Positions 42,446 to 51,599 are shown, counted from the first letter of the stretch. The stretch: 64,000 bases of DNA from an uncultured Candidatus Saccharibacteria bacterium (GCA_938030095.1 CALHGK010000009.1:1-64000), one strand, 5' to 3'. Notes: generated by a model from the letters alone, not told the origin. Numbers and translations: made by a program.

Positions 42446-42637
42446 TCACACTGCACGCGCTAGCTTTTGCATTGCAGCAAGGATGTTTTTGTATTCATCA
42501 CGCGCATTAGCAATCAGACCTTACCAATTATCGCTTGAGCCAGATTCAGCCCAAAATAATGAGCGTTTTGCTATTTCTGTGCTTATATCATAGCTAACAC
42601 GCTTATTGTACAAATCGTGCGATGGTACACAACTAGC
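42446..42637 (-). pseudogene. Gene remnant interrupted by an in-frame TAA
   Basis: One frame encodes HDLYNKRVSYDISTEIAKRS and LFWAESGSSDNW, then TAA (42523-42521), then GLIANARDEYKNILAAMQKL and ARAV before TGA. Both parts look like real protein and are in the same frame, so a single nonsense mutation in a decayed gene is the simplest reading. No start codon with support remains. It fills much of the 389-base gap upstream of the plus-strand terminator and lysS 3' end. Confidence 0.4.
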
Positions 42638-42716
42638 CTATCTATGTGCTATTGCAATCCCACACTCACCTCGCACGAGTATAGTATGCGAGGTGCTAAT
42701 AGCCCCAGCTACCGCT

Positions 42717-44222
42717 CTAATCCAGCTTCACCCCTGGGTACACCGCCCGGGTGGTTTCGTCGATGTCGCTTTTGAGCTGTGGGAATGGCACACCTTCGCG
42801 CGCCGTGACGCCTTCAAAGATCCAAAAGACGCGCTCGCTAAAGCCCCAGCCACAGGCCGGCGGCATGCCGTATTCCAGCATCTCCACAAAGTCGATATCC
42901 AGCATCATGGCCTCCTCGTCGCCGGCGTCGCGCATCTGCTGCTGCTCCACAAAGCGGTTCAGCTGGTCGATCGGGTCATTCAGCTCACTAAAGCCGTTGC
43001 CAAGCTCGCTGCCGGCAATCACCGGCTGGAAACGCTCCACCGTCTGCGGGTTATCCGGGTTGGTTTTAGACAGCGGGCTGATGAACTTGGGCGTATTGAC
43101 CAGCCAGACCGGCCCAGCCACACCTTTACGGATATTCTTCCACAGTTTATCGATGCCGCGCGGGATGGAATCGGTCTTTTCTACCTCTAGGCCATGTTCT
43201 TTCAGCTTAGCAGCGACTTCCTCGATCGTGGTATTATACACATCAATATGATAATGCTTGTGGATCACCTCGGCATAGTCCCACACCTGCCACTGGCCGC
43301 TCATATCGACCTCAAACTCGCCCAGGGTAAACTGCAGCGTGCCAAAGGTTCGCTCCAGCACATACTTGTACATGTCCTCCATAAAGCGCATGCCCTGCTG
43401 CCAGTCCCAATAGGCGGCGTACCACTCCATGGCGATGTGCTCGGGCAGGTGCTCGTCCGAATAATTCTCGTTGCGAAAGCGCGGGCCAATATCGTAGACC
43501 TTCTCGAACCCGGCCCCCAGCAGGCGCTTAAGCGGCAGCTCGTGGCTAATCCGCAGGTAGAACTGCTGGCCATCCAGCGCATCCATGTGGGTCACAAAGG
43601 GGTTGGCATCCGCCCCACCGGTGGTGTGCTCCAGCACCGGCACGTTGACCTCAGTAAAGCCATGTTGGTTGAGGTAATCGCGCGTCGCCTGCCAGAACAC
43701 GCTGCGGCGATAAAAGCGCTGGCGCACCGCCGGGTTAACATTCATATCCACGTAGCGGCGGCGGAAACGCTCTTCTTTATTCTCCAGCTTTTCGGGCAGT
43801 GGCCGCAGGGCTTTAGTCAGCAAGCGCAGCTCGCGCACCCCCACCGAAATCTCACCCGTCTTCGTCCGCAGCACCGTGCCCGTTGCCTCCACAAAGTCGC
43901 CCGTATCAAGCAGCCGCAGCTGCTTCATACCCAGGATACCGCGCGGGGCGTCGAGCTCGGCCATCGTGTCGCGCTGCAAGTAGAGCTGCACTGCGCCGCT
44001 CGCGTCTTGCAGCTTGATAAAGGCCAATTTGCCAAAACTGCGGATAGACACCACGCGCCCAGCCACCGTCACCTTCTGGCCAGCCAGTTCGTCGTACTGC
44101 ATCACCACTGTCGCACAGTCGTGTGTGCGCTCGGTGTGTGCTGGGTAGGGGTCGATGCCTAGCTCGCGCAAAGCAGTTAATTTTCGTAATCGTTCGTTTC
44201 GGTAATCTTGTAATGTCGCCAT
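42717..44222 (-). CDS. lysS: Lysyl-tRNA synthetase (class II)
   Basis: 501 residues. N-terminal OB-fold anticodon-binding domain (VTVAGRVVSIRSFGKLAFIK), motif 2 (GFEKVYDIGPRFRNENYSDEH) split as GFEKVYDIGPRFRNE and NYSDEH, and C-terminal catalytic part (EEAMMLDIDFVEMLEYGMPP, CGWGF). Motif 3 at the end reads GWGFSERVFWIFEG, departing from the usual GxGIDRLVML. TATAAT (44239-44234) lies 11 bases before the ATG, giving a leader of about four bases. It follows greA and proS in the same strand order. Confidence 0.93.
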   Translation of the reverse strand: MATLQDYRNERLRKLTALRELGIDPYPAHTERTHDCATVVMQYDELAGQKVTVAGRVVSIRSFGKLAFIKLQDASGAVQLYLQRDTMAELDAPRGILGMKQLRLLDTGDFVEATGTVLRTKTGEISVGVRELRLLTKALRPLPEKLENKEERFRRRYVDMNVNPAVRQRFYRRSVFWQATRDYLNQHGFTEVNVPVLEHTTGGADANPFVTHMDALDGQQFYLRISHELPLKRLLGAGFEKVYDIGPRFRNENYSDEHLPEHIAMEWYAAYWDWQQGMRFMEDMYKYVLERTFGTLQFTLGEFEVDMSGQWQVWDYAEVIHKHYHIDVYNTTIEEVAAKLKEHGLEVEKTDSIPRGIDKLWKNIRKGVAGPVWLVNTPKFISPLSKTNPDNPQTVERFQPVIAGSELGNGFSELNDPIDQLNRFVEQQQMRDAGDEEAMMLDIDFVEMLEYGMPPACGWGFSERVFWIFEGVTAREGVPFPQLKSDIDETTRAVYPGVKLD

Positions 44223-44233
44223 AATTGCTTGCT

Positions 44234-44239
44234 ATTATA
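44234..44239 (-). promoter_or_regulatory. lysS -10 box
   Basis: TATAAT 11 bases before the start codon; no Shine-Dalgarno. Confidence 0.5.
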
Positions 44240-44335
44240 GCGGAGAATGGGATGGTTGTCGACTAGAGAGACGGCTTAATGGCTCCACTCTACCAGTTCT
44301 TAGAGAAGTGCAATACTTAGCAGCTCATCTCTCCC

Positions 44336-44995
44336 CTATTTTGATTGCGAAGAAGTAGGTGGCGGTGCACATGCAATTGCTTCTGCACCAGGGCCAGCTG
44401 CAGTCATCGAGGCCTGTATATCTGTACCCACGCGCCCAGTGCGGGGCGATGTCTGCATATTCGAGCCGCCACTGCCAGTCTCGCTTGGGCCAGTCATAAT
44501 GGCAATTGGCACCTGCTGCACCTCACCCTCTACGCCAGATAGGTGGCTGGATGGATACACCAGTGTCGCTTGCGTCCGTTTTTGTGCGCCTGTCGAGAAG
44601 TCAATCATCGTAAGCCGCGTCGTGCTGCCATCAGGGTTTGTGATGGTCGTTTGCGGGTTTTTTGCCGTCACAGATATCTCTTGACGGGTTGTATCGCGGC
44701 AATGCGTCTCGCCAGTAGCCGGGTCGGTCACAAAGGGGTTCTCTGCATACTCCGCCAGCTCACCAGAGGTAGGGTGCGCCACTGCGACCAGGGTTTTCTC
44801 GCCATGGTGGTAGTGCTGATGGCTAAGATAGCCACCACCAATCAGCGCCGCTGCAGCTACCGTTAGTGCGGTGAGCCGCCGCAGCGCTAAGGGTGTATCG
44901 TGCTGAGATTTCGGCTGATTATGCTCATGGTTTAGCCAATTATGTGTATGCTTCTTGTGGGAGTAGTGTGCGTGCCGTGGTGTGTATTCATCCAT
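44336..44995 (-). CDS. Hypothetical single-pass membrane protein with His-rich N-terminus
   Basis: 219 residues. The N-terminal cytoplasmic part is full of histidines (PRHAHYSHKKHTHNWLNHEH), followed by one membrane helix (about 41-60) with more His just after it (HQHYHHGE), and an extracytoplasmic Thr/Ser/Pro-rich domain. The His clusters could bind metal. AAGGAG lies seven bases before the ATG; promoter TTGCAT-17-TATGAT upstream. Family unknown. Confidence 0.65.
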   Translation of the reverse strand: MDEYTPRHAHYSHKKHTHNWLNHEHNQPKSQHDTPLALRRLTALTVAAAALIGGGYLSHQHYHHGEKTLVAVAHPTSGELAEYAENPFVTDPATGETHCRDTTRQEISVTAKNPQTTITNPDGSTTRLTMIDFSTGAQKRTQATLVYPSSHLSGVEGEVQQVPIAIMTGPSETGSGGSNMQTSPRTGRVGTDIQASMTAAGPGAEAIACAPPPTSSQSK

Positions 44996-45031
44996 CGTCG
45001 GTCTCCTTGGGCTGTTAATGGTTGATTACCT

Positions 45032-45060
45032 ATCATAGCATAACATCGCCGATAATGCAA
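45032..45060 (-). promoter_or_regulatory. Promoter TTGCAT-17-TATGAT with extended -10
   Basis: TGCTATGAT; leader of about 30 bases with AAGGAG. Confidence 0.65.
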
Positions 45061-45294
45061 TGATGGTGAATTGCTTATGGTTGAGGATGGTTCTTGCACA
45101 TTGCCCGCAGATTGAGCGCTATTAGACTAGGCTTTTTGCGTATATATGCGCCTTTCTCATGCCACTCACCATGAGCTTTCTCGCGCCATCAAGCAAATGC
45201 AATAGGAGAAAGGCAAACGCACACCATAAATAAACCACAAGAGCCAGAGACATGCGCCATGTGCAAATCAACCCCTACCTCTGCCAGTGCTACC
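45061..45294. other. Intergenic stretch, no gene recognised
   Basis: Between greA and the His-rich protein gene. No coding-looking frame or RNA gene seen. Confidence 0.5.
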
Positions 45295-45321
45295 AAAAAC
45301 CGAGCAGCGCACACTGCTCGG
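45295..45321 (-). terminator. greA terminator
   Basis: Perfect eight-bp stem CCGAGCAG / CTGCTCGG followed by TTTTTGG on the minus strand. Confidence 0.85.
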
Positions 45322-45346
45322 CCTAGTATTCATCGTTGAGATACGC

Positions 45347-45805
45347 TTATTGCACCTGCTGGATGGTGTAGGTAATCTCGCCCTTGGGGGTGGTGATTGT
45401 CACCTGCTCACCTGCACGGTGACCCAGCAAGGCTTGGCCAAGCGGCGATTCGTCACTGATCTTGTTCTCCAGCGGATCGGCCTCAACCGGCCCTACCACT
45501 GTGTAGGTCTTCTCTAGCCCAGCGTCTGAGGCGAGGGAGACGGTGCTGCCCAGGTGGATGGCGCCGGTGCTTGGGGCGGTGATTTGCTCGGCATTGAGCA
45601 AGATCTCCTCGATTTCGGCAATGCGCGTCTCTACCACACCTTGCTCTTCGCGTGCGCTGTCGTACTCGGCGTTTTCACTCAGATCGCCGTAGTCGCGAGC
45701 CTCAGCAATCTTCTCGGCAATTTCGCCGCGGCGACCCTTCAGCTCCTCCAGCTCTGCCTCGAGCTCTTGGCGGCCAGTATCAGTAATCTGGTAGGTTTTT
45801 TTCAT
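45347..45805 (-). CDS. greA: Transcription elongation factor GreA
   Basis: Rescues backtracked RNA polymerase by stimulating transcript cleavage. 152 residues: N-terminal coiled coil (KGRRGEIAEKIAEARDYGDL, with the catalytic acidic tip DLSENAEYD) and C-terminal FKBP-like domain (ISDESPLGQALLGHRAGEQV). AAAGGAG favours the ATG at 45805 (spacing ten) over the ATG at 45814 (spacing one). Lies after proS in the same direction. Confidence 0.96.
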   Translation of the reverse strand: MKKTYQITDTGRQELEAELEELKGRRGEIAEKIAEARDYGDLSENAEYDSAREEQGVVETRIAEIEEILLNAEQITAPSTGAIHLGSTVSLASDAGLEKTYTVVGPVEADPLENKISDESPLGQALLGHRAGEQVTITTPKGEITYTIQQVQ

Positions 45806-45856
45806 TATCTTCATACTCCTTTCTTGCAAAGTCGGTGAGGCATGCCAGGGGCATGG

Positions 45857-47578
45857 CTATACCTTGCGACAAGCTCCGCAATGGTTACCTAGTGTAGCAA
45901 GCAATTGGCTCGTCGTCAAGCGCTGCTGCTTGCCCGTCCGGCGGTCTACGACCTCCCACTCTCCTACCTCGAGCAGCCGATCACTCACCGTAACGCGGGT
46001 TGGCATGCCAAGTAACTCGGCGTCGGCGAATTTCTCCCCGGGGCGGGCGGCGCGGTCATCGTATAGCACCGTAATGCCAGCCTGCTGCAGTGTATCGTAG
46101 AGCTCATCTGCTGCTGCGACCGATTCCTTGCCAATCTGCACCAGATGCACGCGGGCTGGGGCTATTTCCTCGGGCCACACCAGGCCCTTGTCGTCGGCGA
46201 ATTTCTCTACAATCACGCCCATCACGCGGGTGATGCCAATGCCGTAGCTGCCCATGTAGGCGTGGTGCTGGTGGCCATCCTCGCCGGTAAAGACCAGGCC
46301 CATCTCCTCTGATTTTTGGGTGCCAAAGTTGAAGATATTGCCCACCTCGGCCGTGCGACGTTTTTGGTAGACTTCGCCAGTCTCAGGCGAAATGTCACCT
46401 TCTTTCGCCAGTTTAATCTCGACGAATTCACTTGGTCGCGGTATATCACGACCCCAGTTAGCATTATAGGCATGCTGGCCAGTTTTATTGGCACCAGTTT
46501 CAAAGTTCACCATATCTTCACATGAATCATCGACAAACAGCCGCACATTCTCAGGTAGATTATATAGCCCAGCAAAGCCGAGCTTCGCCCCTGTTATTGC
46601 CTCAATCTGCTCGCCATCCGCTAAGTGCAGCCACGGTACGTTCGCCACCGCCTTAAGCTTATCTTCGTTAATTTCATAGTCACTCCGTACGACCGCCAGC
46701 AACATACCATCTGGCGAATCGTACAACATCGACTTAGTGCTGGCTGTGCGCGGAATGTCCAGCGCTTTCGTCAGCGCCTCTGCACCGATAATATTTTCGT
46801 CGTCTAACATGCCTAATGGTTTCATGACAGCACCAGCATCCGGGTTCGGCGTTGCACGCACTGGTGCAACTTCGGCGTTGTAGGCAACATTCGTACTTGG
46901 CACGATGAAGATATCGTCTTCGCCCGCCTCACAAATCGTCTGGAATTCGTGGCTAAACTTGGTAAAGGCCCCGCCACTGGCAAACGTCACGTAGGTGTCG
47001 TCGCCCAGGCCAAAGCGGTGGTAGCAGCGCTTGTAGGCCTCGATGACCGCTTGGTAGTAGGCCTCCAGATCCTCCTTGCTGGCGTGGATGCTGTACATAT
47101 CCTTCATGATAAACTCACGCCCACGCATGATGCCGCTCTTGGCCCGCAGCTCGTTGCGGAGTTTGTTCTGGAATTGGTAGACGCTGATGGGCAGGTCTTT
47201 GTAGCTCTTCAGGTAGCTGCGCAGCAGTTCAATAATCGGCTCCTCATGCGTCCAGCCAAAGCCGACTTCGGTGCCATCCTGCAGGTGCGACTTAAACCAC
47301 ACATCCACCAGCTCATCGCTCCAGCGGCCAGTCTCCTGCCAGAGCTCCTGGCGCTGCAGGGTGCTCATCAGCAGTTCTTGGCTGCTGATGCGGTTCATTT
47401 CTTCGCGGACAATCTGCTTGATATTCTCGAGCACGGCCAGGCCCAGCGGCGTATAGGAATAAACGCCGGCCATCGTCTTGTGCACGTAGCCAGCACGAAT
47501 CAGCAGCTGGGCGTTGTGCGCCACCTCATCGGCGGGGGCTTGTTTGCGGGTACGGGTGAAGGTGTGTGATAATCGCAT
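45857..47578 (-). CDS. proS: Prolyl-tRNA synthetase (bacterial type)
   Basis: 573 residues, class II, with the bacterial arrangement: motif 1, motif 2 (NKLRNELRAKSGIMRGREFI), an inserted editing domain (about 215-380; includes ALTKALDIPRTASTKSMLYD and FETGANKTGQHAYN), motif 3 (GSYGIGITRVMGVIVEKFAD) and a C-terminal anticodon-binding domain ending GNHCGACRKV. The ATG at 47578 fits alignment; a frame extension upstream lacks support. Last member of the conserved rpsB-tsf-frr-uppS-rseP-proS order. Confidence 0.96.
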   Translation of the reverse strand: MRLSHTFTRTRKQAPADEVAHNAQLLIRAGYVHKTMAGVYSYTPLGLAVLENIKQIVREEMNRISSQELLMSTLQRQELWQETGRWSDELVDVWFKSHLQDGTEVGFGWTHEEPIIELLRSYLKSYKDLPISVYQFQNKLRNELRAKSGIMRGREFIMKDMYSIHASKEDLEAYYQAVIEAYKRCYHRFGLGDDTYVTFASGGAFTKFSHEFQTICEAGEDDIFIVPSTNVAYNAEVAPVRATPNPDAGAVMKPLGMLDDENIIGAEALTKALDIPRTASTKSMLYDSPDGMLLAVVRSDYEINEDKLKAVANVPWLHLADGEQIEAITGAKLGFAGLYNLPENVRLFVDDSCEDMVNFETGANKTGQHAYNANWGRDIPRPSEFVEIKLAKEGDISPETGEVYQKRRTAEVGNIFNFGTQKSEEMGLVFTGEDGHQHHAYMGSYGIGITRVMGVIVEKFADDKGLVWPEEIAPARVHLVQIGKESVAAADELYDTLQQAGITVLYDDRAARPGEKFADAELLGMPTRVTVSDRLLEVGEWEVVDRRTGKQQRLTTSQLLATLGNHCGACRKV

Positions 47579-47647
47579 AATCTCTCTTATAGTAACACAA
47601 GATTGCAAAAGTAGCATGCAGCTGCCAGGCTCAGTGCTTATAAACCA

Positions 47648-47770
47648 CCGCTAGCGCAATAGCTTGCCAAACAAGAAAATATCTGGAGGCCAGCGACGAA
47701 ATATACGGAAAAGCACTATCATTCTATCTGGCCGGAACATTTTCGGTTTGGTGAGCTATTGTGCTAGCGG
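47648..47770 (+). repeat. Palindromic element, copy 1 (123 bp)
   Basis: Outer arms CCGCTAGCGCAATAGC / GCTATTGTGCTAGCGG pair with one G-T wobble. Inside them is an imperfectly paired core shared with copy 2: AAGAAAATATCTGGAGGCCA on the left and ATCTGGCCGGAACATTTTCG on the right. Lies in the 296-base gap between the CPBP protease and proS; as RNA it could form a single long hairpin. Confidence 0.8.
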
Positions 47771-47874
47771 ATAGACGCTGAGAAAGAGGGGTTCTAGGAT
47801 TGATACAGAAGAAAAGATATCAACACAACATAAGATTTCTAGATTGAGCTCGCTAGCCAGCTCGTTCTTCCCTA

Positions 47875-48672
47875 TCATCCCACCATAAAGACAAACACCG
47901 CCAGGAATGCAATCGCATTCTTGAGCATATGAATGAGAATGCCAGGCCATATTGTACCAGTCGTCTGACGCAGCGCCACCAGCACGATGCTGAGCATCGC
48001 CACATCGATGCCAACGTTGAGCTGGCCATGCACATAACCAAAGAGCCCACTCACCACTACGGTAATAAGCCACACTGGCATGTGCGCAGCATGGAGCTTG
48101 CTATACAAATAACCGCGAAACACCAGCTCCTCGGCCACCGGTGCTACCACCACCAACATCGCAAAGGCGAGCAAGCGCTCTGCGCCGTAGAGCTGCTGGT
48201 AGCCGAGGTTCTGTGCCTGAGTGGCATCAAAGCCAGGCAACCACTGCTTGGCCGCCGCCAGCGCAATCATCGACAGTACAATGTAGATAATGAAGCCCAC
48301 CAGCGCCCAACCAAAGTCGCGCCACTGCAGCGCGCGCCGCCACCCAAGCTGGCGCCAGGTGGTGCGAAAGCTTACTGGCATCTTGGGCCGCACGCGCCGC
48401 ACCAGCCACGGCAGGCCAATCAGTAGCGCCAACGCCACCACATAGACCGCCGTTTGCATCATGATGAGCGGCAAGACCGGCACCGACTCTTGGCCATGAA
48501 AGAGAAGATAGAGCACTGTGCTGCAGAGTAGCCCCGCCCCCATAAAGCTCAGCCAGACCCACAGCGGCCAGCCAAGCCACGAGGCAACGCGCAGCAGGCT
48601 CTGGCGTGGCGTGAGCGGCGTTTTGGGCTGGGAGGAGTGAGCGGCTTTGGGTCGGAGAGCAACACGTATCAT
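47875..48672 (-). CDS. CPBP family intramembrane metalloprotease
   Basis: Relative of Rce1 and CAAX-prenyl proteases. 265 residues with about seven hydrophobic helices. The three catalytic motifs are present: EELVFRG (E181, E182, R186), FGYVHGQLN (H215) and ILIHMLKNAIA (H248, N252). In bacteria such proteins act in protein maturation or bacteriocin immunity; the substrate here is unknown. AAGGAA lies nine bases before the ATG. Placed between rseP and proS, a position where most bacteria have no such gene. Confidence 0.9.
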   Translation of the reverse strand: MIRVALRPKAAHSSQPKTPLTPRQSLLRVASWLGWPLWVWLSFMGAGLLCSTVLYLLFHGQESVPVLPLIMMQTAVYVVALALLIGLPWLVRRVRPKMPVSFRTTWRQLGWRRALQWRDFGWALVGFIIYIVLSMIALAAAKQWLPGFDATQAQNLGYQQLYGAERLLAFAMLVVVAPVAEELVFRGYLYSKLHAAHMPVWLITVVVSGLFGYVHGQLNVGIDVAMLSIVLVALRQTTGTIWPGILIHMLKNAIAFLAVFVFMVG

Positions 48673-48778
48673 GAAGTGAATTCCTTATGTATTACCATTA
48701 CGCGATTGAGCAACCATATTTCCCCGCGATGCAAACCTCCACGATAACGCTCTGCCCTGCCACACTGCATAGCCTGCA

Positions 48779-49945
48779 TCAGTGCACCAACTTCCCTATA
48801 TCAGCAATCGTCACCAGCACAATCAAGCCAAGCAAACATAAGAAACCAGCTGCTTGGATATTCTCTTCCATCTGTTTGCTGAGTGGTTTGCGCAGCAGGC
48901 GGAAGATCGCCATCACTGTCCAGCGGCCACCATCGAGCGCCGGAATGGGCAAGATATTCATCACTGCCAGCGATAACGCAATAATCGCCGTCAGCAGCAA
49001 CACATGCACCACGCCAGCCTGCCCTGCTGCCGGGAAGATAATGGCAAAGATCCCTACCGGGCCAGCCACGGCATTACCCACTTGCGATAAGTTTTGCTTG
49101 GCCTGCTGGCTTGTTGTGCTGTCGCTGCTAAACTGCTGCACCAGACTAGTGGCGAGATTTACCACCATATCACCCAGGCCCTGGAGCGTCGCCCCAGTGA
49201 GCTGCGCTGTTGTCACGACACCCACAATCGGTGCCGACCAGGTGGCGCGGATTGTATCTTGCTGCTTGGTGAGCTCTGCCCCTAAGTAGCCTTTGCGATC
49301 GGGATTATCTTTGCGCAGCGCCACCATGGCAGTGGCTTGCTTATCACCGCGGGAGTACACCACAGGCACAGTTTCGCCCTTGTGCTGGCTCGCAAAGTGC
49401 GCTAGGTCAGTCGTGCTACGCACCGTTTGCCCAGCCAGCTGGTTAATTGCATCACCCTGGCGGAGGCCTGCCTTGGCGGCGGGCAAGCCAGAAGTAAGCG
49501 TGCCAAGCTGCACTGGGTGGTTACTCACCACTGCGTCGCTTGGTAGGTAAAATTGGTTGTCGATCATCTTGGGTAGGCCCACCCAGGCGAGGCCAGTGAG
49601 GAGCACCACTGCAGTTAACCAGTTGACAGTCACGCCAGCCAGCAAGATCTTGGTCTTTTGCCAAAAGGTCGCTGCGCCATAATCACCAGGCTGATCGGCC
49701 GCATCGTGCTCGCCCTGCAGCTTGACGAAACCACCCAGCGGCAGCCAGTTGAGCGAGAAACGGACGTTCTCGCCCAGAATACTTTTTTTGATCACCTTGC
49801 TATAGGCCTGCGGCGGGAAGCCAATACCAAACTCCTCCACCACTACACCATTGCGCCGCGCCACAATACCGTGGCCTAGCTCGTGCGTTGCCACCAGTAG
49901 CGTCAGTGCGATGACCCCAATAATAATACCAATCACTATTTCCAT
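48779..49945 (-). CDS. rseP: RseP-like site-2 (M50) intramembrane zinc protease
   Basis: Cleaves transmembrane anchors of regulators and signal peptides within the membrane. 388 residues: zinc motif HELGH in the first helix (21-25), a PDZ domain (about 145-215; GLPAAKAGLRQGDAINQLAG) and the third ligand in NILPIPALDGGR (Asp338). Three to four TM helices. AAGGAGG lies three bases before the ATG. Twelve bases after uppS, so cotranscribed. Confidence 0.94.
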   Translation of the reverse strand: MEIVIGIIIGVIALTLLVATHELGHGIVARRNGVVVEEFGIGFPPQAYSKVIKKSILGENVRFSLNWLPLGGFVKLQGEHDAADQPGDYGAATFWQKTKILLAGVTVNWLTAVVLLTGLAWVGLPKMIDNQFYLPSDAVVSNHPVQLGTLTSGLPAAKAGLRQGDAINQLAGQTVRSTTDLAHFASQHKGETVPVVYSRGDKQATAMVALRKDNPDRKGYLGAELTKQQDTIRATWSAPIVGVVTTAQLTGATLQGLGDMVVNLATSLVQQFSSDSTTSQQAKQNLSQVGNAVAGPVGIFAIIFPAAGQAGVVHVLLLTAIIALSLAVMNILPIPALDGGRWTVMAIFRLLRKPLSKQMEENIQAAGFLCLLGLIVLVTIADIGKLVH

Positions 49946-49957
49946 ATTCCTCCTTCG

Positions 49958-50653
49958 TTATCCTCCAAAGCGTCGCTGCCGCCGAGCATACTCGGCCAGC
50001 AAAGCATCGACGTCGGCGTGCGTCATATCTGGCCACGGCTTATCCAAGAACAGCAGCTCGCTATAGGCGCTGCGCCACAACATGAAGTTGCTCAGCCGCT
50101 GCTCACCACTAGTGCGAACGATCAAATCACACGGCGGCACATCTGGTGTATACAAAAATTGCTCAAAGATCTGGGCCGTTACCTTCTTGTGAACCGAGAG
50201 CGTTTTGCGCAAGCGATTGACCACGTCGATAATCTCCTGCTGCCCACCATAATTAAACGACAGCACCATCGTACCCTGCTGCAAATCCTTGGTGGCAGCC
50301 TCGGCAGCATCGATTGCCTTCTTGACCCGCCGGCTTAGGCGCAGGCGCGTCCCTGCCACACGGATGCGTACCCCATGCTCGATGAAGATCGGCAGGTCTT
50401 GGTCGAGCATCGTCACCAGCAGATTCATCAGGTGCTTAACCTCTGGGCCACTGCGGTGCCAGTTCTCGGTGCTAAAGATATAGGCGCTGACGTACGGCAC
50501 ACCCCGCTCGATGGTGGTAAGGGCAATATCGCGCAGTTTCTCATAGCCAGCACTGTGCCCCTCTTGGGCAGAGAGGCCACGCTGCTTGGCCCAGCGCCGG
50601 TTACCATCAACAATATAGCCAACATGCTGCGGCAAGTGCGTGGTGGCACTCAT
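49958..50653 (-). CDS. uppS: Isoprenyl transferase (undecaprenyl diphosphate synthase)
   Basis: Makes the C55 lipid carrier by adding isopentenyl units to farnesyl diphosphate. 231 residues with the cis-prenyltransferase signatures HVGYIVDGNRRWAKQRG (usual form MDGNGRWA), the FSTENWHRS segment, and the C-terminal DLIVRTSGEQRLSNFMLWRS. GGAG six bases upstream supports ATG 50653; an ATG seven codons earlier is possible. Situated in the frr-uppS-rseP order, without the usual cdsA and dxr. Confidence 0.94.
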   Translation of the reverse strand: MSATTHLPQHVGYIVDGNRRWAKQRGLSAQEGHSAGYEKLRDIALTTIERGVPYVSAYIFSTENWHRSGPEVKHLMNLLVTMLDQDLPIFIEHGVRIRVAGTRLRLSRRVKKAIDAAEAATKDLQQGTMVLSFNYGGQQEIIDVVNRLRKTLSVHKKVTAQIFEQFLYTPDVPPCDLIVRTSGEQRLSNFMLWRSAYSELLFLDKPWPDMTHADVDALLAEYARRQRRFGG

Positions 50654-50705
50654 GCGCGACTCCATGATAGGCATTTGGTTGCGTACATCAGCAAAGAGAG
50701 CGTCA

Positions 50706-51260
50706 TTAAATCGTCAAAATATCCTTCTCTTTAGCAGCAAAGGCAGCTTCTATCGTGGCTTGGTGCTGTGCCATGAGGCGATCGATCTCCTTCTCCACCG
50801 CCTTCACGTCATCTTCGCTCAGCTCCTTGGCTTCTTTGCGGCGCTTGGCGTCCTTCAGGGCGTCTTGGCGTACCCCACGCAGGGCAATGCGTGCTTCTTC
50901 TACCTTCTCGCTAGCTTGCTTAACCAGTTGCTTACGGCGCTCCTCCGTCAGTGGCGGCACTGGCACACGGACGACGTGACCATCGTCGCTCGGGTTAAGG
51001 CCAAGCGCTTGATCGGCTCGGATGGCGCTGGCAATCTTTTGCAAATTAGCTGGGTCAAATGGCGTGATCTGCAGCAGCGTTGCCTCCGGTGCCGTCACGT
51101 TAGCCACTTGGTTGAGCGGCATACTGGTGCCATACGCCTCAACCATAATGCCATCAAGCATACTCGCGTGAGCCCGGCCGGTGCGGATCTTCCCTAGGCG
51201 CTCCTCCAGGTGCTCAAGCACATGGTTCATCTTTTCTTCGTAGGGGGTGGTATCAAACAT
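50706..51260 (-). CDS. frr: Ribosome recycling factor
   Basis: Splits post-termination ribosomes with EF-G. 184 residues with the three-helix-bundle pattern and conserved KIRTGRAHASMLDGIMVE, TPFDPANLQKIASAI and VPVPPLTEERRKQLVKQA segments. AAGGAG lies six bases before the ATG. The pyrH gene that normally precedes it is missing; a palindromic element occupies that gap. Confidence 0.97.
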   Translation of the reverse strand: MFDTTPYEEKMNHVLEHLEERLGKIRTGRAHASMLDGIMVEAYGTSMPLNQVANVTAPEATLLQITPFDPANLQKIASAIRADQALGLNPSDDGHVVRVPVPPLTEERRKQLVKQASEKVEEARIALRGVRQDALKDAKRRKEAKELSEDDVKAVEKEIDRLMAQHQATIEAAFAAKEKDILTI

Positions 51261-51437
51261 CGCGATCTCCTTCTTGGTTTTCCTTTATTGTACCATTATT
51301 TGCTATGGCATGAGGAGAGTTTGTAGAAAAATAGCCGGCATTGTTGCTCGCGCTTGCTAGATAAAATACTATTTGGGTGAAGCATCTCTCGGTCATTACT
51401 TATCTAGGCCTTAATCCATAATCCTAGAATCGGTACA

Positions 51438-51563
51438 GTGCCCTCACGGCATACTCACTATACCGAAAATGTTCCGGCCAGATGATGCGGGGAGCTTGCC
51501 CGTTCGTGTATTTGCTGGCCTCCATATATTTCCTTGTGTAGCGAGCATACCGTGAGGGTGCAC
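51438..51563 (-). repeat. Palindromic element, copy 2 (126 bp, inverted)
   Basis: Outer arms GTGCCCTCACGGCATACTC and GAGCATACCGTGAGGGTGCA are nearly complementary but unrelated to those of copy 1, while the core (ATCTGGCCGGAACATTTTCG; AAATATATGGAGGCCAGC) is the same in reverse orientation. Directly followed by the tsf terminator and lying in the frr-tsf gap. Confidence 0.8.
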
Positions 51564-51599
51564 AAAAAAGCGAGTGGCACATTTCTCATGCCACTCGCT
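51563..51599 (-). terminator. rpsB-tsf operon terminator
   Basis: Eleven-bp perfect stem AGCGAGTGGCA / TGCCACTCGCT followed by TTTTTTGTG on the minus strand. Confidence 0.9.

Noticed and set aside
42521..42523. TAA readthrough or stop-codon recoding in the remnant at 42446-42637
   Set aside because: Both RF1 and RF2 are encoded and TAA ends many firm genes here, for instance secA; gene decay is simpler.
45814..45829. Upstream starts for greA
   Set aside because: The AAAGGAG overlaps or abuts these codons; the ATG at 45805 has a workable spacing.
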